The translations under genes and the position numbers were made by a program. DNA of 40,091 bases from Acidimicrobiia bacterium. GTDB lineage: Bacteria > Actinomycetota > Acidimicrobiia > Spongiisociales > Spongiisociaceae. Of this stretch, positions 18,077 through 27,244 are shown in pieces. Location: assembly GCA_009838635.1 (NCBI GenBank), contig VXRE01000153.1, positions 42,153 through 82,243 of the forward strand, in the 5' to 3' direction. How positions within the stretch are numbered: position 1 is the first letter of the stretch; every line of letters starts with the position of its first letter. Under the pieces are notes generated by a model, which was not told where the DNA came from, did not search any database, and saw only the letters and a list, made by a program, of their open reading frames with translations.

Positions 18077-18144
18077 AAGCCCTCCAGGCGGGTCCGTGGC
18101 CTGGGGCGAGAAACCTCGGCCAGGCCTAATTGATCGTTTCCCAG

Positions 18145-18167
18145 GCGAGATCGGATACCGATATCGG
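18145..18167. promoter_or_regulatory. putative operator site S5: GCGAGATCG-GATAC-CGATATCGG
   Basis: Inverted-repeat family member in MFS/CCG3 divergent spacer; followed by AT-rich GATAATATAAAG. Confidence 0.65.
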
Positions 18168-18204
18168 ATAATATAAAGAGCAGCGTGGCGGACGGAGACA
18201 CCTC

Positions 18205-19302
18205 GTGATCGACAAGACGAAGTTCGACGTAAAGGGCTACTACACGGCCATGGCCGAGAGCAAGTCGCTCCTAATCGCCCGCGACGACCTCAAGTGGACC
18301 GAAAGATGGGTCGAGCCCGACCGTCCCTACGACGCCCTGCTCGCCTACGGGTGCGCGGTCCAGCACACCCCGCATCTCATGCAGGAGGCCGCCAACGTCC
18401 TCGACTTGCTGGGCGTCGACTACTTCGCGGTTACCGGCCGCCAGTTCTGTTGCGGCCGTCCGTTCGAGAAGATGGGCAAGGACGGTGCGGCCGCCGACCG
18501 CATATCCGACAAGTCCTACCGGCGCTTCATGTCGTACCGTCCGAAGGTGGCGGTCCAGTGGTGCGGCGCGTGCATGCGCCAGTACCTCGACACCATCAGC
18601 TCGCAGCAGGATCCTCCGTTCGCGGTGGTGCATATCACCAAGTTCCTGGCCGATCTGCTCCAAGCGCGGGGCGACGATGTCCCGTGGGTGCGAGACGTGA
18701 GAACGCGGGTGCTCTTGGAGGCCCACCACGACCATGCGCAGGCCGACATCGACACCGCCGCGATCCTGCGGATCTTCGAGATGGTCCCGGGTGTCGAATT
18801 CGCCGGTTTCGTCGAGCCTCCGTCCGCCGGAACACCGTGCGACCTCGAAGGCCCCAAGGCCGTGGGCGTCCTCAACAAAGCCGACACCGAGACCTTCCAG
18901 GGCGCCATCAAGGAGCTGGAGGACCAGTTGGAGGCCGCCCGGGCCGACACCCTCGTCACCCCCTACCACAAGTGCCAGATGGAATGGTCGAAGCTCTCCA
19001 CCAAGAAGATGGCCATCCGCGAGTGGATATCGCTGGTTGCCGAGGCGATGGGGGTGGGGGTGCAGGACCGTTACACGATGTACTGGCACCTGGGCGACCC
19101 CGAGAAGATCGCCGAGGAGGCCCGGCCGCAGTGGGAAACCTGGGGTTGGACCGCGGAGCAAGCCATCGAGGCCGCTCGCCGGCATTTCGTTCCCGAGTAC
19201 GCAATAGACGTGCACCATTGCGACTGCGGAGGCAGCGGCTGCGGCAGCGAGGGCGCTGAGCTGCTCTGGCCGGGCCTGATCGACGTGGCCGCCCTGGTCT
19301 GA
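18205..19302 (+). CDS. CCG-domain (HdrB-like) Fe-S cluster protein, copy 3
   Basis: YGCAVQHTPHLM...RQFCCGRPFEKMGKDG...WCGACM; C-terminal CDCGGSGCGS; GTG start. Confidence 0.75.
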   Translation: MIDKTKFDVKGYYTAMAESKSLLIARDDLKWTERWVEPDRPYDALLAYGCAVQHTPHLMQEAANVLDLLGVDYFAVTGRQFCCGRPFEKMGKDGAAADRISDKSYRRFMSYRPKVAVQWCGACMRQYLDTISSQQDPPFAVVHITKFLADLLQARGDDVPWVRDVRTRVLLEAHHDHAQADIDTAAILRIFEMVPGVEFAGFVEPPSAGTPCDLEGPKAVGVLNKADTETFQGAIKELEDQLEAARADTLVTPYHKCQMEWSKLSTKKMAIREWISLVAEAMGVGVQDRYTMYWHLGDPEKIAEEARPQWETWGWTAEQAIEAARRHFVPEYAIDVHHCDCGGSGCGSEGAELLWPGLIDVAALV

Positions 19303-19329
19303 CAGGATCGCCACAACGAAGCCCTGTGC

Positions 19330-21039
19330 CTAGTCGGCGCCTTCTGTCGACGTACCACCATCGGGACGGTCCAGAACCACGTCGACAACGTAGGGTGTCG
19401 AGGCTTCCATTCCCCGTTTCATAGCCGGTCCCAGGTCTCGCGGCGTGTCCACCCTCTCCGCCGGAATCCCCAACGAAGCGGCCAGCGCCACGAAGTCGAC
19501 GTCCGGGCCTTGGATGTCGAGGCCGGGCAGATCCGACCCGGCTTCGCTCCAGGGTCCGCCCATGCGGTTCACTATCAGTTCGAGAACCCGGTATCCACCA
19601 TTGTTCAGGATTACGACGAGCACCGGCAAGTTCCGGTTCGCCAGGTTCCATAGCGCGTGCGGGTAGTAGAGGAACGACCCGTCTCCCACCGCCACCACGA
19701 CCTTCCGATCGGTCCGTGCCACCTGTAAGCCTGCCGCGGCCCCGACCGAGTACCCGAGGGATATCCCGTTGGCGCCGAAGTAGGAGAGCGGGTCGGGAAA
19801 CTCGAGGGTGTTCACGAACGAGGGCCGGTTCGAAATCGTCTCGTCCACGAGGATCCCGCCGGGCGGCATGTTGTCACGGATGGCCGCGGCGACCCCGACG
19901 GCGGTCGGCCTGCCGGTGGCAGCCTCTTCCTGGGTCTTTCGGTCCCAATCCGAGCGCCGCCTCGTTGCCTCATCGTGCAGCCCTCGGGCCCTACGGGCAG
20001 CGGCTGCCCGATCGAGCGGAGTTTCCTCGAGAGCAGTGCGCAGGCGCCGCAGGTTCGCTCCCACGTCGCCGAGCAGGGCTGCCGAGGCGGGGTGGTTCTT
20101 ACCGATCTCGCTCGGGCTGTCGTCCAGTACCACCGTCTTCACATGAAACGGGATCAAGGGGCCACCCTCGTCGTAACGGGAGACCGGCGCCGCCGAGGTA
20201 ACCCCGCACAGGAGTGCCACATCGGCTCGGGCGAAGTTGGCTCGCATGCCGGCCGCCAGGTTGGGCATGGGCCCTAGATACAGGGGGTGCCGGGAGGGGA
20301 AGTTCCAGAGTGTTGCATAACCCTCTGTGTACACACGGGCGCCGAGAGCCTCGGCAATGGCGACCAGTTCATCCCAGCCGTGGGCGAGGCCCACTCCGTC
20401 GCCGGCCACGATCATCGGCTGCTCGGCGGATGCCAGCACCCGGACGGCTACCTGGATTGCCTGGTCGCTCGCAATCGAACGTGTCGGCTCGGTGACCCGC
20501 GCCGGCCCGAAGCCGTCATGCTTCTCGAGCAGAACGTCCGGCGGTATCGATACGAAGACCGGCGCGAACGGGGGGGTGGCAAGTTCCTTGAAGGCCTTGT
20601 GCATGACCATGGGAAGCTCTTCGAGGAAGCGAACGTCGTACGACCATTTGGTGAACTGCCCGACCATGGAGAGAAGGTCCGAGCTGAGTATCGGGTCCTG
20701 GACCCGTAAGCCCGTGTGGTGCTGGCCTGCGGTCACCAGGAGCGGGACCCGGGCCCGGTGGGCGTTGTAGAGGTTGCCGAGGCCGTGGGCGACGCCAGGC
20801 GTAACATGGAGGTTCACGACCCCGACCTTGCCCGATGCCCGTGCGTAGCCGGTGGCTTGGGCCACCGCAACGTCCTCGTGGAGGGACAGGACATACTCGA
20901 TGGACGGGTAGTCGTTGCACCCGTCGACGAGGGGGAGCTCGGTGGTGCCCGGATTACCGAAGATGTAATGAACATCGTGGCTGACCAGGTATTCGAAGAA
21001 GATGTCCCGTCCGAGGGGCGTGAGCCCGGAACCCGTCAC
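19330..21039 (-). CDS. thiamine-diphosphate enzyme, benzoylformate-decarboxylase-like
   Basis: VHYIFGNPGTTELPLVDG...LSLHEDVAVAQATGYARASGKVGVVNLHVTPGVAHGLGNLYNAHRARVPLLVTAGQ; C-term VVAVGDGSFLYYPHALWNLANRNLPVLVVILNNGGY. Confidence 0.88.
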   Translation of the reverse strand: MTGSGLTPLGRDIFFEYLVSHDVHYIFGNPGTTELPLVDGCNDYPSIEYVLSLHEDVAVAQATGYARASGKVGVVNLHVTPGVAHGLGNLYNAHRARVPLLVTAGQHHTGLRVQDPILSSDLLSMVGQFTKWSYDVRFLEELPMVMHKAFKELATPPFAPVFVSIPPDVLLEKHDGFGPARVTEPTRSIASDQAIQVAVRVLASAEQPMIVAGDGVGLAHGWDELVAIAEALGARVYTEGYATLWNFPSRHPLYLGPMPNLAAGMRANFARADVALLCGVTSAAPVSRYDEGGPLIPFHVKTVVLDDSPSEIGKNHPASAALLGDVGANLRRLRTALEETPLDRAAAARRARGLHDEATRRRSDWDRKTQEEAATGRPTAVGVAAAIRDNMPPGGILVDETISNRPSFVNTLEFPDPLSYFGANGISLGYSVGAAAGLQVARTDRKVVVAVGDGSFLYYPHALWNLANRNLPVLVVILNNGGYRVLELIVNRMGGPWSEAGSDLPGLDIQGPDVDFVALAASLGIPAERVDTPRDLGPAMKRGMEASTPYVVDVVLDRPDGGTSTEGAD

Positions 21040-21066
21040 CGGAGAAAGTCTCCTTGAACTCGCGAA

Positions 21067-21089
21067 CCGATATCGGGATACGTTACCGA
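21067..21089. promoter_or_regulatory. putative operator site S6: CCGATATCG-GGATA-CGTTACCGA
   Basis: Inverted-repeat family member in the ThDP enzyme/acyl-CoA dehydrogenase divergent spacer. Confidence 0.72.
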
Positions 21090-21145
21090 TGCGGCTAACG
21101 TTGTGTCAATCGATGCCAGCGGTATGACTGCCGCCGAACCGTGGG

Positions 21146-22336
21146 GTGGACATGGAATTACCGGCTCGACAGAGCCCTCTCGCCCTGACCGAAGAGCAAC
21201 GCCAACTCCGCTCCCTGGCAGCTGACCTGGCGCGTGATGTGTACGCGCCCCGCGCCCAGGAATGGGACGCGGCCGGCATCCACCTCCCCCGCGAAGAGCG
21301 GAAGCGCCTCGGCGAACTCGGACTCCTCGGGATCACCCTTCCCGAGGAGTACGGCGGGATGGGCCGGCCTTTGATCGACGCCCTCATCGTCATCGAAGAG
21401 TTGGCCAAGGCAACCCAGGTGGCCGCCTGGCCGGTCTTCGAAGCCACCACCGGTCCCGCCCGCGTGATAGATATGTTCGGAACTGCCGAGCAGAAGCGCC
21501 GCTGGCTTCCGGCGGTTTGCAGCGGCGAGAGCACCGTAGCGGTCTCGATCTCCGAGCCGGATGCCGGCTCGGCCGCCACCGACATGTCCACCCGGGCGCG
21601 GGTGGACGGCGACGAGATCGTGATCGACGGCATGAAGCGATGGTGCTCGGGGGCCGGATTCTCGGAGCAGTATCTGGTCTACGTGCGCCTCGGGGAGGAA
21701 CTTGGCTCGCGGGGGATCGGCGCTGTGGTCGTCGACGGGGACACCCCCGGTCTTGAGTTCGGACCGCAGGAACGCCTGATGGGCTTCCGCGGCATCGGTT
21801 CGGCCGACATGTTCTTCAACGAGGTGCGGATTCCCCGTGAGAACCTGCTGGTGGGCAAAGGCGGCTTCTCGCAGCTGTTCACCGCGTTCTCCATCGAGCG
21901 GCTCGGCAACGCCACGATGGCCCTCGCTATCGGCCAGACAGCCCTGGACCGCTCCGCCCGCTACGTACAGGAACGTCGCCAGTTCGGACGCCCGATAGCA
22001 GAGTTCCAGCTGGTTCAGGCAACCATCGCCGACATGGTCATGCAGGTGGAGGCGGCGCGCCTGCTCATTCATAGGGCTGCTATCTCGGCCGGGCGGGGAT
22101 CACCACCGGCCCTGGAGGCGTCGGTGGCCAAGTGCTTCGCCAACGAGATGGCCAAGCGGGTCTCGGATCTAGGCATCCAGCTGCACGGCGGCTACGGCTA
22201 CTCCGTGGAGTTCGACATGGAGCGGCTCCACCGCGACGCTCACGGCTGGGCGCTGGCAGGGGGTACGACCAACATCCAGCGGGTGCGGATCGCCTCGGAA
22301 TACCTGGGACGACGCTTCGGCCAACGCAGGAATTGA
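21146..22336 (+). CDS. acyl-CoA dehydrogenase family protein
   Basis: LGLLGITLPEEYGGMGRPLIDALIVIEELAK...AVSISEPDAGSAATDMSTRA...QERRQFGRPIAEFQLVQATIADM...QLHGGYGYSVEFDMERLHRDAH. Confidence 0.93.
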   Translation: MDMELPARQSPLALTEEQRQLRSLAADLARDVYAPRAQEWDAAGIHLPREERKRLGELGLLGITLPEEYGGMGRPLIDALIVIEELAKATQVAAWPVFEATTGPARVIDMFGTAEQKRRWLPAVCSGESTVAVSISEPDAGSAATDMSTRARVDGDEIVIDGMKRWCSGAGFSEQYLVYVRLGEELGSRGIGAVVVDGDTPGLEFGPQERLMGFRGIGSADMFFNEVRIPRENLLVGKGGFSQLFTAFSIERLGNATMALAIGQTALDRSARYVQERRQFGRPIAEFQLVQATIADMVMQVEAARLLIHRAAISAGRGSPPALEASVAKCFANEMAKRVSDLGIQLHGGYGYSVEFDMERLHRDAHGWALAGGTTNIQRVRIASEYLGRRFGQRRN

Positions 22337-22360
22337 CTCCTATAGAAGAGTAGCTCCGGT

Positions 22361-22383
22361 GGTCAGTGGTCAGTGGTCAGTGG
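22361..22383 (+). repeat. short tandem repeat (GGTCAGT)x3
   Basis: ggtcagtggtcagtggtcagtgg in the convergent intergenic spacer. Confidence 0.8.
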
Positions 22384-22452
22384 TGAAACCTGGAAACCCC
22401 AAGGTGGCGACCGGAACTGGCCGCTGGGGATTGGACACCGGCCACTGGAACA

Positions 22453-23655
22453 TCAGGGCCTACCCGTCGGGGGGTGGAGGAGAGCGCCCCCGGCGGCTTC
22501 GACGCGGTCCATGGCCTCATCTAGGCGGGCATCGGGAACGGTTAGGGAGAACCTCACGTAGCCCTCGCCGTACCGCCCGTAGCCGATCCCCGGGATGGCA
22601 ACCACCGCGGTCTCTTCCAGCAGTCGGGTGAAGAACCTCATACTGCTGGTCCCGTCGGGTAGGGGTGCCCACACGTAGAAGGTCCCTTGGGGCGGCTCCA
22701 CGGCCAGGCCTATCCGGCGGAGGGCCGTTACGACCCGGTCGCGGCGGCGCCGGTATGTGTCCATCTGGGTGCTCAGTATGTGGTCGGGGGTCTCGAGGGC
22801 GGCGATCGATGCCTTCTGGACTGCGCCGAAGAGTCCCGCGTCGGTGTTGAGTTTCATGCTCCGCACCGCGCCGACGACGTCGGGGTTCCCCACCACCATC
22901 CCGCTACGCCAGCCGGTCATGTTGTATGACTTGGACAGGCTGTTGAACTCGACTGCGACGTCCTTCGCGCCGTCGACCGTGAGGACGCTGGCGGCCGGCT
23001 CGCCACCGAACGTGATGTCGGCGTAGGGGTTGTCGCTCACCAGGATCGTGTTGGTCCGCTGAGCGAAGTCGACCGCCATTTCGTAGAACTCGACCGGCGC
23101 CACCACCGCGGTCGGATTGTTCGGATAGGACATCCAGATGGCCCTTGCCCGGGCCGCGACGTCTCGGGGGATCGAGTCGAAGTCGATCAGGAACCCGTTC
23201 TCGGCAAGTAGCGGAACCTTCCGTACCTCGGCGCCCGCCAGGATGGCGGCGGCTTCATAGGCGGGAAAGGCCGGATCGGGAACCAATACCAGGTCACCCG
23301 GGTCGAGGGCGCCCAAGCAGAAGTGGAGGTTGCCCTCCTTGCTGCCCATCAACGGCAGCACCTCGGTTTCGGGATCGACATGAACATCGAACCGGCGCTT
23401 GTACCAGGCGGAGATGGCGGCGCGGAACTCCGGCAAGCCGCGCGCCAGGCCGAGGGGATACTGGTGGTTCACCGGATCCTGCGCCGCGTCACGGAGTGCA
23501 GCCACCACGTGGGACGGGGTCGGGGTGTCGGGGTCGCCCTTCCCCATGTCTATCACGTCCCGTCCGGCGCGGCGGGCCTCCGCCACAAGGCGGTGTATCT
23601 CGACGTAGACATACGGGGGTAGGGCGTCGAGGCGCTGAGATCTGGCCAGGTCCAT
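22453..23655 (-). CDS. class I/II PLP-dependent aminotransferase
   Basis: DVIDMGKGDPDTPTP...YPNNPTAVVAPVEFYEMAVDFAQRTNTILVSDNPYADITF...EFNSLSKSYNMTGWRSGMVVGN; likely start at MDLARSQRLDALPPYVY. Confidence 0.92.
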   Translation of the reverse strand: MDLARSQRLDALPPYVYVEIHRLVAEARRAGRDVIDMGKGDPDTPTPSHVVAALRDAAQDPVNHQYPLGLARGLPEFRAAISAWYKRRFDVHVDPETEVLPLMGSKEGNLHFCLGALDPGDLVLVPDPAFPAYEAAAILAGAEVRKVPLLAENGFLIDFDSIPRDVAARARAIWMSYPNNPTAVVAPVEFYEMAVDFAQRTNTILVSDNPYADITFGGEPAASVLTVDGAKDVAVEFNSLSKSYNMTGWRSGMVVGNPDVVGAVRSMKLNTDAGLFGAVQKASIAALETPDHILSTQMDTYRRRRDRVVTALRRIGLAVEPPQGTFYVWAPLPDGTSSMRFFTRLLEETAVVAIPGIGYGRYGEGYVRFSLTVPDARLDEAMDRVEAAGGALLHPPTGRP

Positions 23656-23689
23656 CGGTATGTCCCGGGGAGGCGGTCCTCGAGCGAGG

Positions 23690-23712
23690 CTAGCATCGAG
23701 ACCCGATATCGA
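23690..23712. promoter_or_regulatory. putative (weaker) operator site S7: CTAGCATCG-AGACC-CGATATCGA
   Basis: One strong CGATATCGA half plus degenerate partner, in the aminotransferase/PrpD divergent spacer. Confidence 0.5.
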
Positions 23713-23725
23713 CATGTGAGATCAG

Positions 23726-25153
23726 GTGGTAGGGGCGATGGGGACCGGCGCGCCGGGCCGAGGCCAACCGGAGAGAAGCGGCCGCGACTTCACACCGGTG
23801 CCCTACCCCACCCAGACCGAGCGGCTCGCCGCCCATGTGGTCGGGCTCCGCTACGAGGCCATTCCCCGGCCGGCCGTGGACAAGATGAAGGAGCACATCG
23901 TTCATCACCTCGGGCTCGCCCTGCGGGGTCTGAGCACTCAGGAGGGCCGGCAGGCGGTCAGGATCGCCGAGTCGTTCGGCCACGAGGGGTCTGCCACGAT
24001 CATCGGTAGGCGAGACCGGACGGCTCCGATGGAGGCCGCCTTCGCCAACACGACCCTGATGCGCTCCGACTTCCTCGACGACGTGCTGTTCCCCGCCGGT
24101 GTTCACGCCGCCCTCGTGACCCTCCCCCCGGCGCTCGCGGTCGCAGAGGAACGGCGCCGATCCGGCAAGGAGTTGCTCACCGCCCTCATCGCGGCCTACG
24201 ACGTGATCGGCAAGCTGGGAAGTCCCGCCGGGATGGCCTCGGCCAGGGCGCCGAGAAGGCCGACCATCCCCTTCGGGCCGTTCGGGGGCGCCGCGGCCGT
24301 GGCCCGCCTGCTCGGACTGTCAGAACACCGGACCGCGCACGCGCTCGGCTACGCGGCGCATTCCGGCATGGGTCTGAGCGAGGGCGATTTCGTGACCCAC
24401 TACTACGGCCTAGTGGCCCGCAACGGGCTGATGGCGGCTGTGGCCGCCGACCATGGCGGCCAAGCGGCTTTGGCTGTGATGGAGGGGCGGTTCGGGTTCT
24501 GGAACACGTTCTTCACGGGAGTACCGGCCTCCCTGGACGATTCGCTCGACACCCTCGGCACGGACTTCGAGATCATGAACGCCACCACCAAGCGTTACCC
24601 CGGTACGGGGCTGAACATCGTGCCGATCGAATTGGCCACCAGGCTGGTCCACGACCACGCCTTGGCTGCCGCGAACACCCGCTCCGTGACGCTGTTCCTA
24701 CCCGTGGAGCGGAAGCACTTCGTCACCGGTCACATGCATCCACCCTTCCAGAGCGAGGCGGCGGCCCGCAGCTCGTCGGTGCTGGCCATCGCCACCGTCC
24801 TCGCGACCGGACGGTTGGACCCCGACCTGGTCATGGATTACACCCGCCCTGGTCTGTTAGAGCTGTGCGACCGGATCAGCGTGGTGCTCGAGGAGGGCCA
24901 TCCCATCCGCTACGCGCGGGTCGAAATCGACACCAGTGACGGACGGCGTCTGGTAGCAGAGGGACACGACCATGCCTTCGATCCGGCCGATTGGCTCGAC
25001 TGGCTGTCGGTGGGCGGAACCGATGTCCTTGGATGGGATGCGCTCACCGGCCTGGTGACGGCGATGGAGCGCCTCGAGGACATCGACAACGTGGCCGATC
25101 TCACCGCCTTGCTCAGGCCACGCTACCGAGACCCGGTTCCCACCACGGACTGA
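23726..25153 (+). CDS. MmgE/PrpD family protein
   Basis: RLAAHVVGLRYEAIPRPAVDKMKEHIVHHLGLALRG...MEAAFANTTLMRSDFLDDVLFPAGVHAALVTLPPALAVAEE. Confidence 0.8.
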   Translation: MVGAMGTGAPGRGQPERSGRDFTPVPYPTQTERLAAHVVGLRYEAIPRPAVDKMKEHIVHHLGLALRGLSTQEGRQAVRIAESFGHEGSATIIGRRDRTAPMEAAFANTTLMRSDFLDDVLFPAGVHAALVTLPPALAVAEERRRSGKELLTALIAAYDVIGKLGSPAGMASARAPRRPTIPFGPFGGAAAVARLLGLSEHRTAHALGYAAHSGMGLSEGDFVTHYYGLVARNGLMAAVAADHGGQAALAVMEGRFGFWNTFFTGVPASLDDSLDTLGTDFEIMNATTKRYPGTGLNIVPIELATRLVHDHALAAANTRSVTLFLPVERKHFVTGHMHPPFQSEAAARSSSVLAIATVLATGRLDPDLVMDYTRPGLLELCDRISVVLEEGHPIRYARVEIDTSDGRRLVAEGHDHAFDPADWLDWLSVGGTDVLGWDALTGLVTAMERLEDIDNVADLTALLRPRYRDPVPTTD

Positions 25154-25848
25154 TGGACCGAGGTAACCAGGGAGTAAAGGTCGAAGATCGGCCGTCCGGT
25201 TGCTTGCCTCATGGCCTTTCCCCAAGGGACGAAGTTGGTGCACTCGAGCACGACTGCGCCCACTTCCGGATGCTCGCCCACCTGGCGGCGTGCCAACGTC
25301 ACCAGTTCGGCCTCCAGGACGCCGGCATCGGCAACCACGGCTTGGTCGATGTATACCTGCGGGAAGACCGCATCATCCGGCATCGAACTGACCACGATCT
25401 CGTACTCCTCGGGCGACCATCCCATCCCGAGGAAGTGGCGATCCGTCAAATGCGGGCGTTCGGTGAGGATCCCCACCTTGCGACCCGGCCCCACCAGCCG
25501 GGCCGCCAAGGGCACCTGGAGTAACGCCGAGGTGAGCATGGGTACGCCGACTTGGGCCTGCATCTCTTGTTGGAAGACCGACAAGAACCCGCAACTGGTC
25601 GTGATCGCCCGCACACCCATCGCCTCCAACTCCTGAGCCCCCTCGATGAATGGAGCCAGGAGGGTCGGATCGGGTTCCGAGCCCATGATCCGGCTGGTGT
25701 CCGCGCCCTGCACGACCTTGTAAAGCACCGGGAACGGCCAGGTCAGGGCGTTCCCTACGTCACCCGGCGGTCGGGGACAGGTGGTGTCGAGCATGAGGAT
25801 CCCGATGTCATGCCCGTAGACGGTGCGGCCGCCCTTCACGATCGCCAT
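25123..25848 (-). CDS. aspartate/glutamate racemase-fold protein (copy 2)
   Basis: GGRTVYGHDIGILMLDTTCPRPPGDVGNALTWPFPVLYKVV; TTSCGFLSVFQ and LECTNFVPWG Cys motifs. Confidence 0.7.
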   Translation of the reverse strand: MAIVKGGRTVYGHDIGILMLDTTCPRPPGDVGNALTWPFPVLYKVVQGADTSRIMGSEPDPTLLAPFIEGAQELEAMGVRAITTSCGFLSVFQQEMQAQVGVPMLTSALLQVPLAARLVGPGRKVGILTERPHLTDRHFLGMGWSPEEYEIVVSSMPDDAVFPQVYIDQAVVADAGVLEAELVTLARRQVGEHPEVGAVVLECTNFVPWGKAMRQATGRPIFDLYSLVTSVHQSVVGTGSR

Positions 25849-25904
25849 CGTCTACCTCCGGTCACCGGTCCGGCCCCTCCGATTCGAGAGCCCGAGCCTA
25901 TCAA

Positions 25905-25927
25905 CCAATTACGGATCCCGATATCAT
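25905..25927. promoter_or_regulatory. putative operator site S8: CCAATTACG-GATCC-CGATATCAT
   Basis: Inverted-repeat family member in the racemase/aconitase-X divergent spacer; a shifted register (CCGATATCA-TGATC-CGAGTTCGA) also possible. Confidence 0.55.
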
Positions 25928-25963
25928 GATCCGAGTTCGAGTTCCTAGACCAGGGCGGCCTGG

Positions 25964-27244
25964 GTGAAGCTGACATACGAAGACCTACAGATGCTGGACG
26001 GAAAGCAGGGAGAAGCCCGGCGCCGGGCGATGGAGGGACTCGTCCAGTTGGGGGAGGCCTTCGGAGCCGAGGACATGGTCTCGATCGGATACGCCCACGT
26101 GCATCCGGGCATGGCCATGTACGCGCAGGACGTCGAGTTGCTCGAGGAGTTGGTGGACCTGGGAGCACAGGTGGTGGTTCCGACCACCGCCAACGTCACC
26201 AACGTCGACACGGAGAACTGGCGGCAGACGGGAGCTCCCGAATCGCTGGCCCGGGTCCACATGCGAGGGGTACGAGCCCACAAGGCACTCGGGTGCGTGA
26301 GCGCGATGACCTGCACTCCCTACTGGGCCGGGCACTGGCCGACCTGGAACATGCACATGACCTCGATCGAGTCGGGGGTGACGGTGTTCTGTAACTCGGT
26401 GCTGGGCGCCAGGTCGAACCGGGACGGCTTCTTCAGCGTCTACGCAGCCCTGACCGGTCGCTACCCCCGCTTCGGCTACCACCTCGACGAGAACCGGGTC
26501 GGCACCCACCTGGTGACGGTCGAGGCGTCGCTGCACAACACCACCGACTTCAGCTGCCTGGGCTACCACCTGGGGCCGCTGGTGGGTACCGGCGTTCCGG
26601 TGTTCACCGGCTTCGCGAGACCCCCTACGCTCGACGAACTGGACGCTTTGGGAGCCGGTCTCGCCACAACCGGCGGGGTCTCCATGTTCATCGTCCCCGG
26701 GATCACACCCCCTTACAACTCGACAGACCAAGCGATGGCGGGCGCGCCCGCGCCGGTGGAGCTTCGTGTCGGGGGTTCCGACATCGACCGGGTGTACGGA
26801 TCATTCGCTTCGGCTCCTCCCGGGTCCCGGGTCGACTTCGTCCACATCGGCTGCCCGCATGCCTCCTTCCAGGAGATGAAGGAGTACGCCGCTCTGCTCT
26901 CCGGGCGAACGGTCCACCCCGACGTCGAGATGTGGATCACGACGAGCGGCGCTGTCAAGGCCTTGAGCGCCCGGGAAGGCCTGATCAGCACGCTCACGGA
27001 CGCCGGCGCCAGAGTCATCACGGACACGTGCCCGATGTCGTGCCACTTCGCGTTGACCACCTCGCCGGACCCCGGGATCGTGCTTCCCGAGCCGCGTATC
27101 CGCCGGATGGTCGTGGACTCCGCCAAGCAGGCCAAGTACACCCGCGACATGATCAGGTGCCAGACCCTGCTGACCACGACGGCCGCCGCGGTCGCGACCG
27201 CCACCTCCGGGCGGTTGGTGGCGAGAGGAGGCTCCCCGGGATGA
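25964..27244 (+). CDS. aconitase X catalytic (large) subunit (AcnX/DUF521 family)
   Basis: MKLTYEDLQMLDGKQGEARRRAMEGLVQLGEAFGAEDMVSIGYAHV...GCVSAMTCTPYWAGH...FVHIGCPHASFQEM...VITDTCPMSCHFAL; GTG start. Confidence 0.87.
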   Translation: MKLTYEDLQMLDGKQGEARRRAMEGLVQLGEAFGAEDMVSIGYAHVHPGMAMYAQDVELLEELVDLGAQVVVPTTANVTNVDTENWRQTGAPESLARVHMRGVRAHKALGCVSAMTCTPYWAGHWPTWNMHMTSIESGVTVFCNSVLGARSNRDGFFSVYAALTGRYPRFGYHLDENRVGTHLVTVEASLHNTTDFSCLGYHLGPLVGTGVPVFTGFARPPTLDELDALGAGLATTGGVSMFIVPGITPPYNSTDQAMAGAPAPVELRVGGSDIDRVYGSFASAPPGSRVDFVHIGCPHASFQEMKEYAALLSGRTVHPDVEMWITTSGAVKALSAREGLISTLTDAGARVITDTCPMSCHFALTTSPDPGIVLPEPRIRRMVVDSAKQAKYTRDMIRCQTLLTTTAAAVATATSGRLVARGGSPG

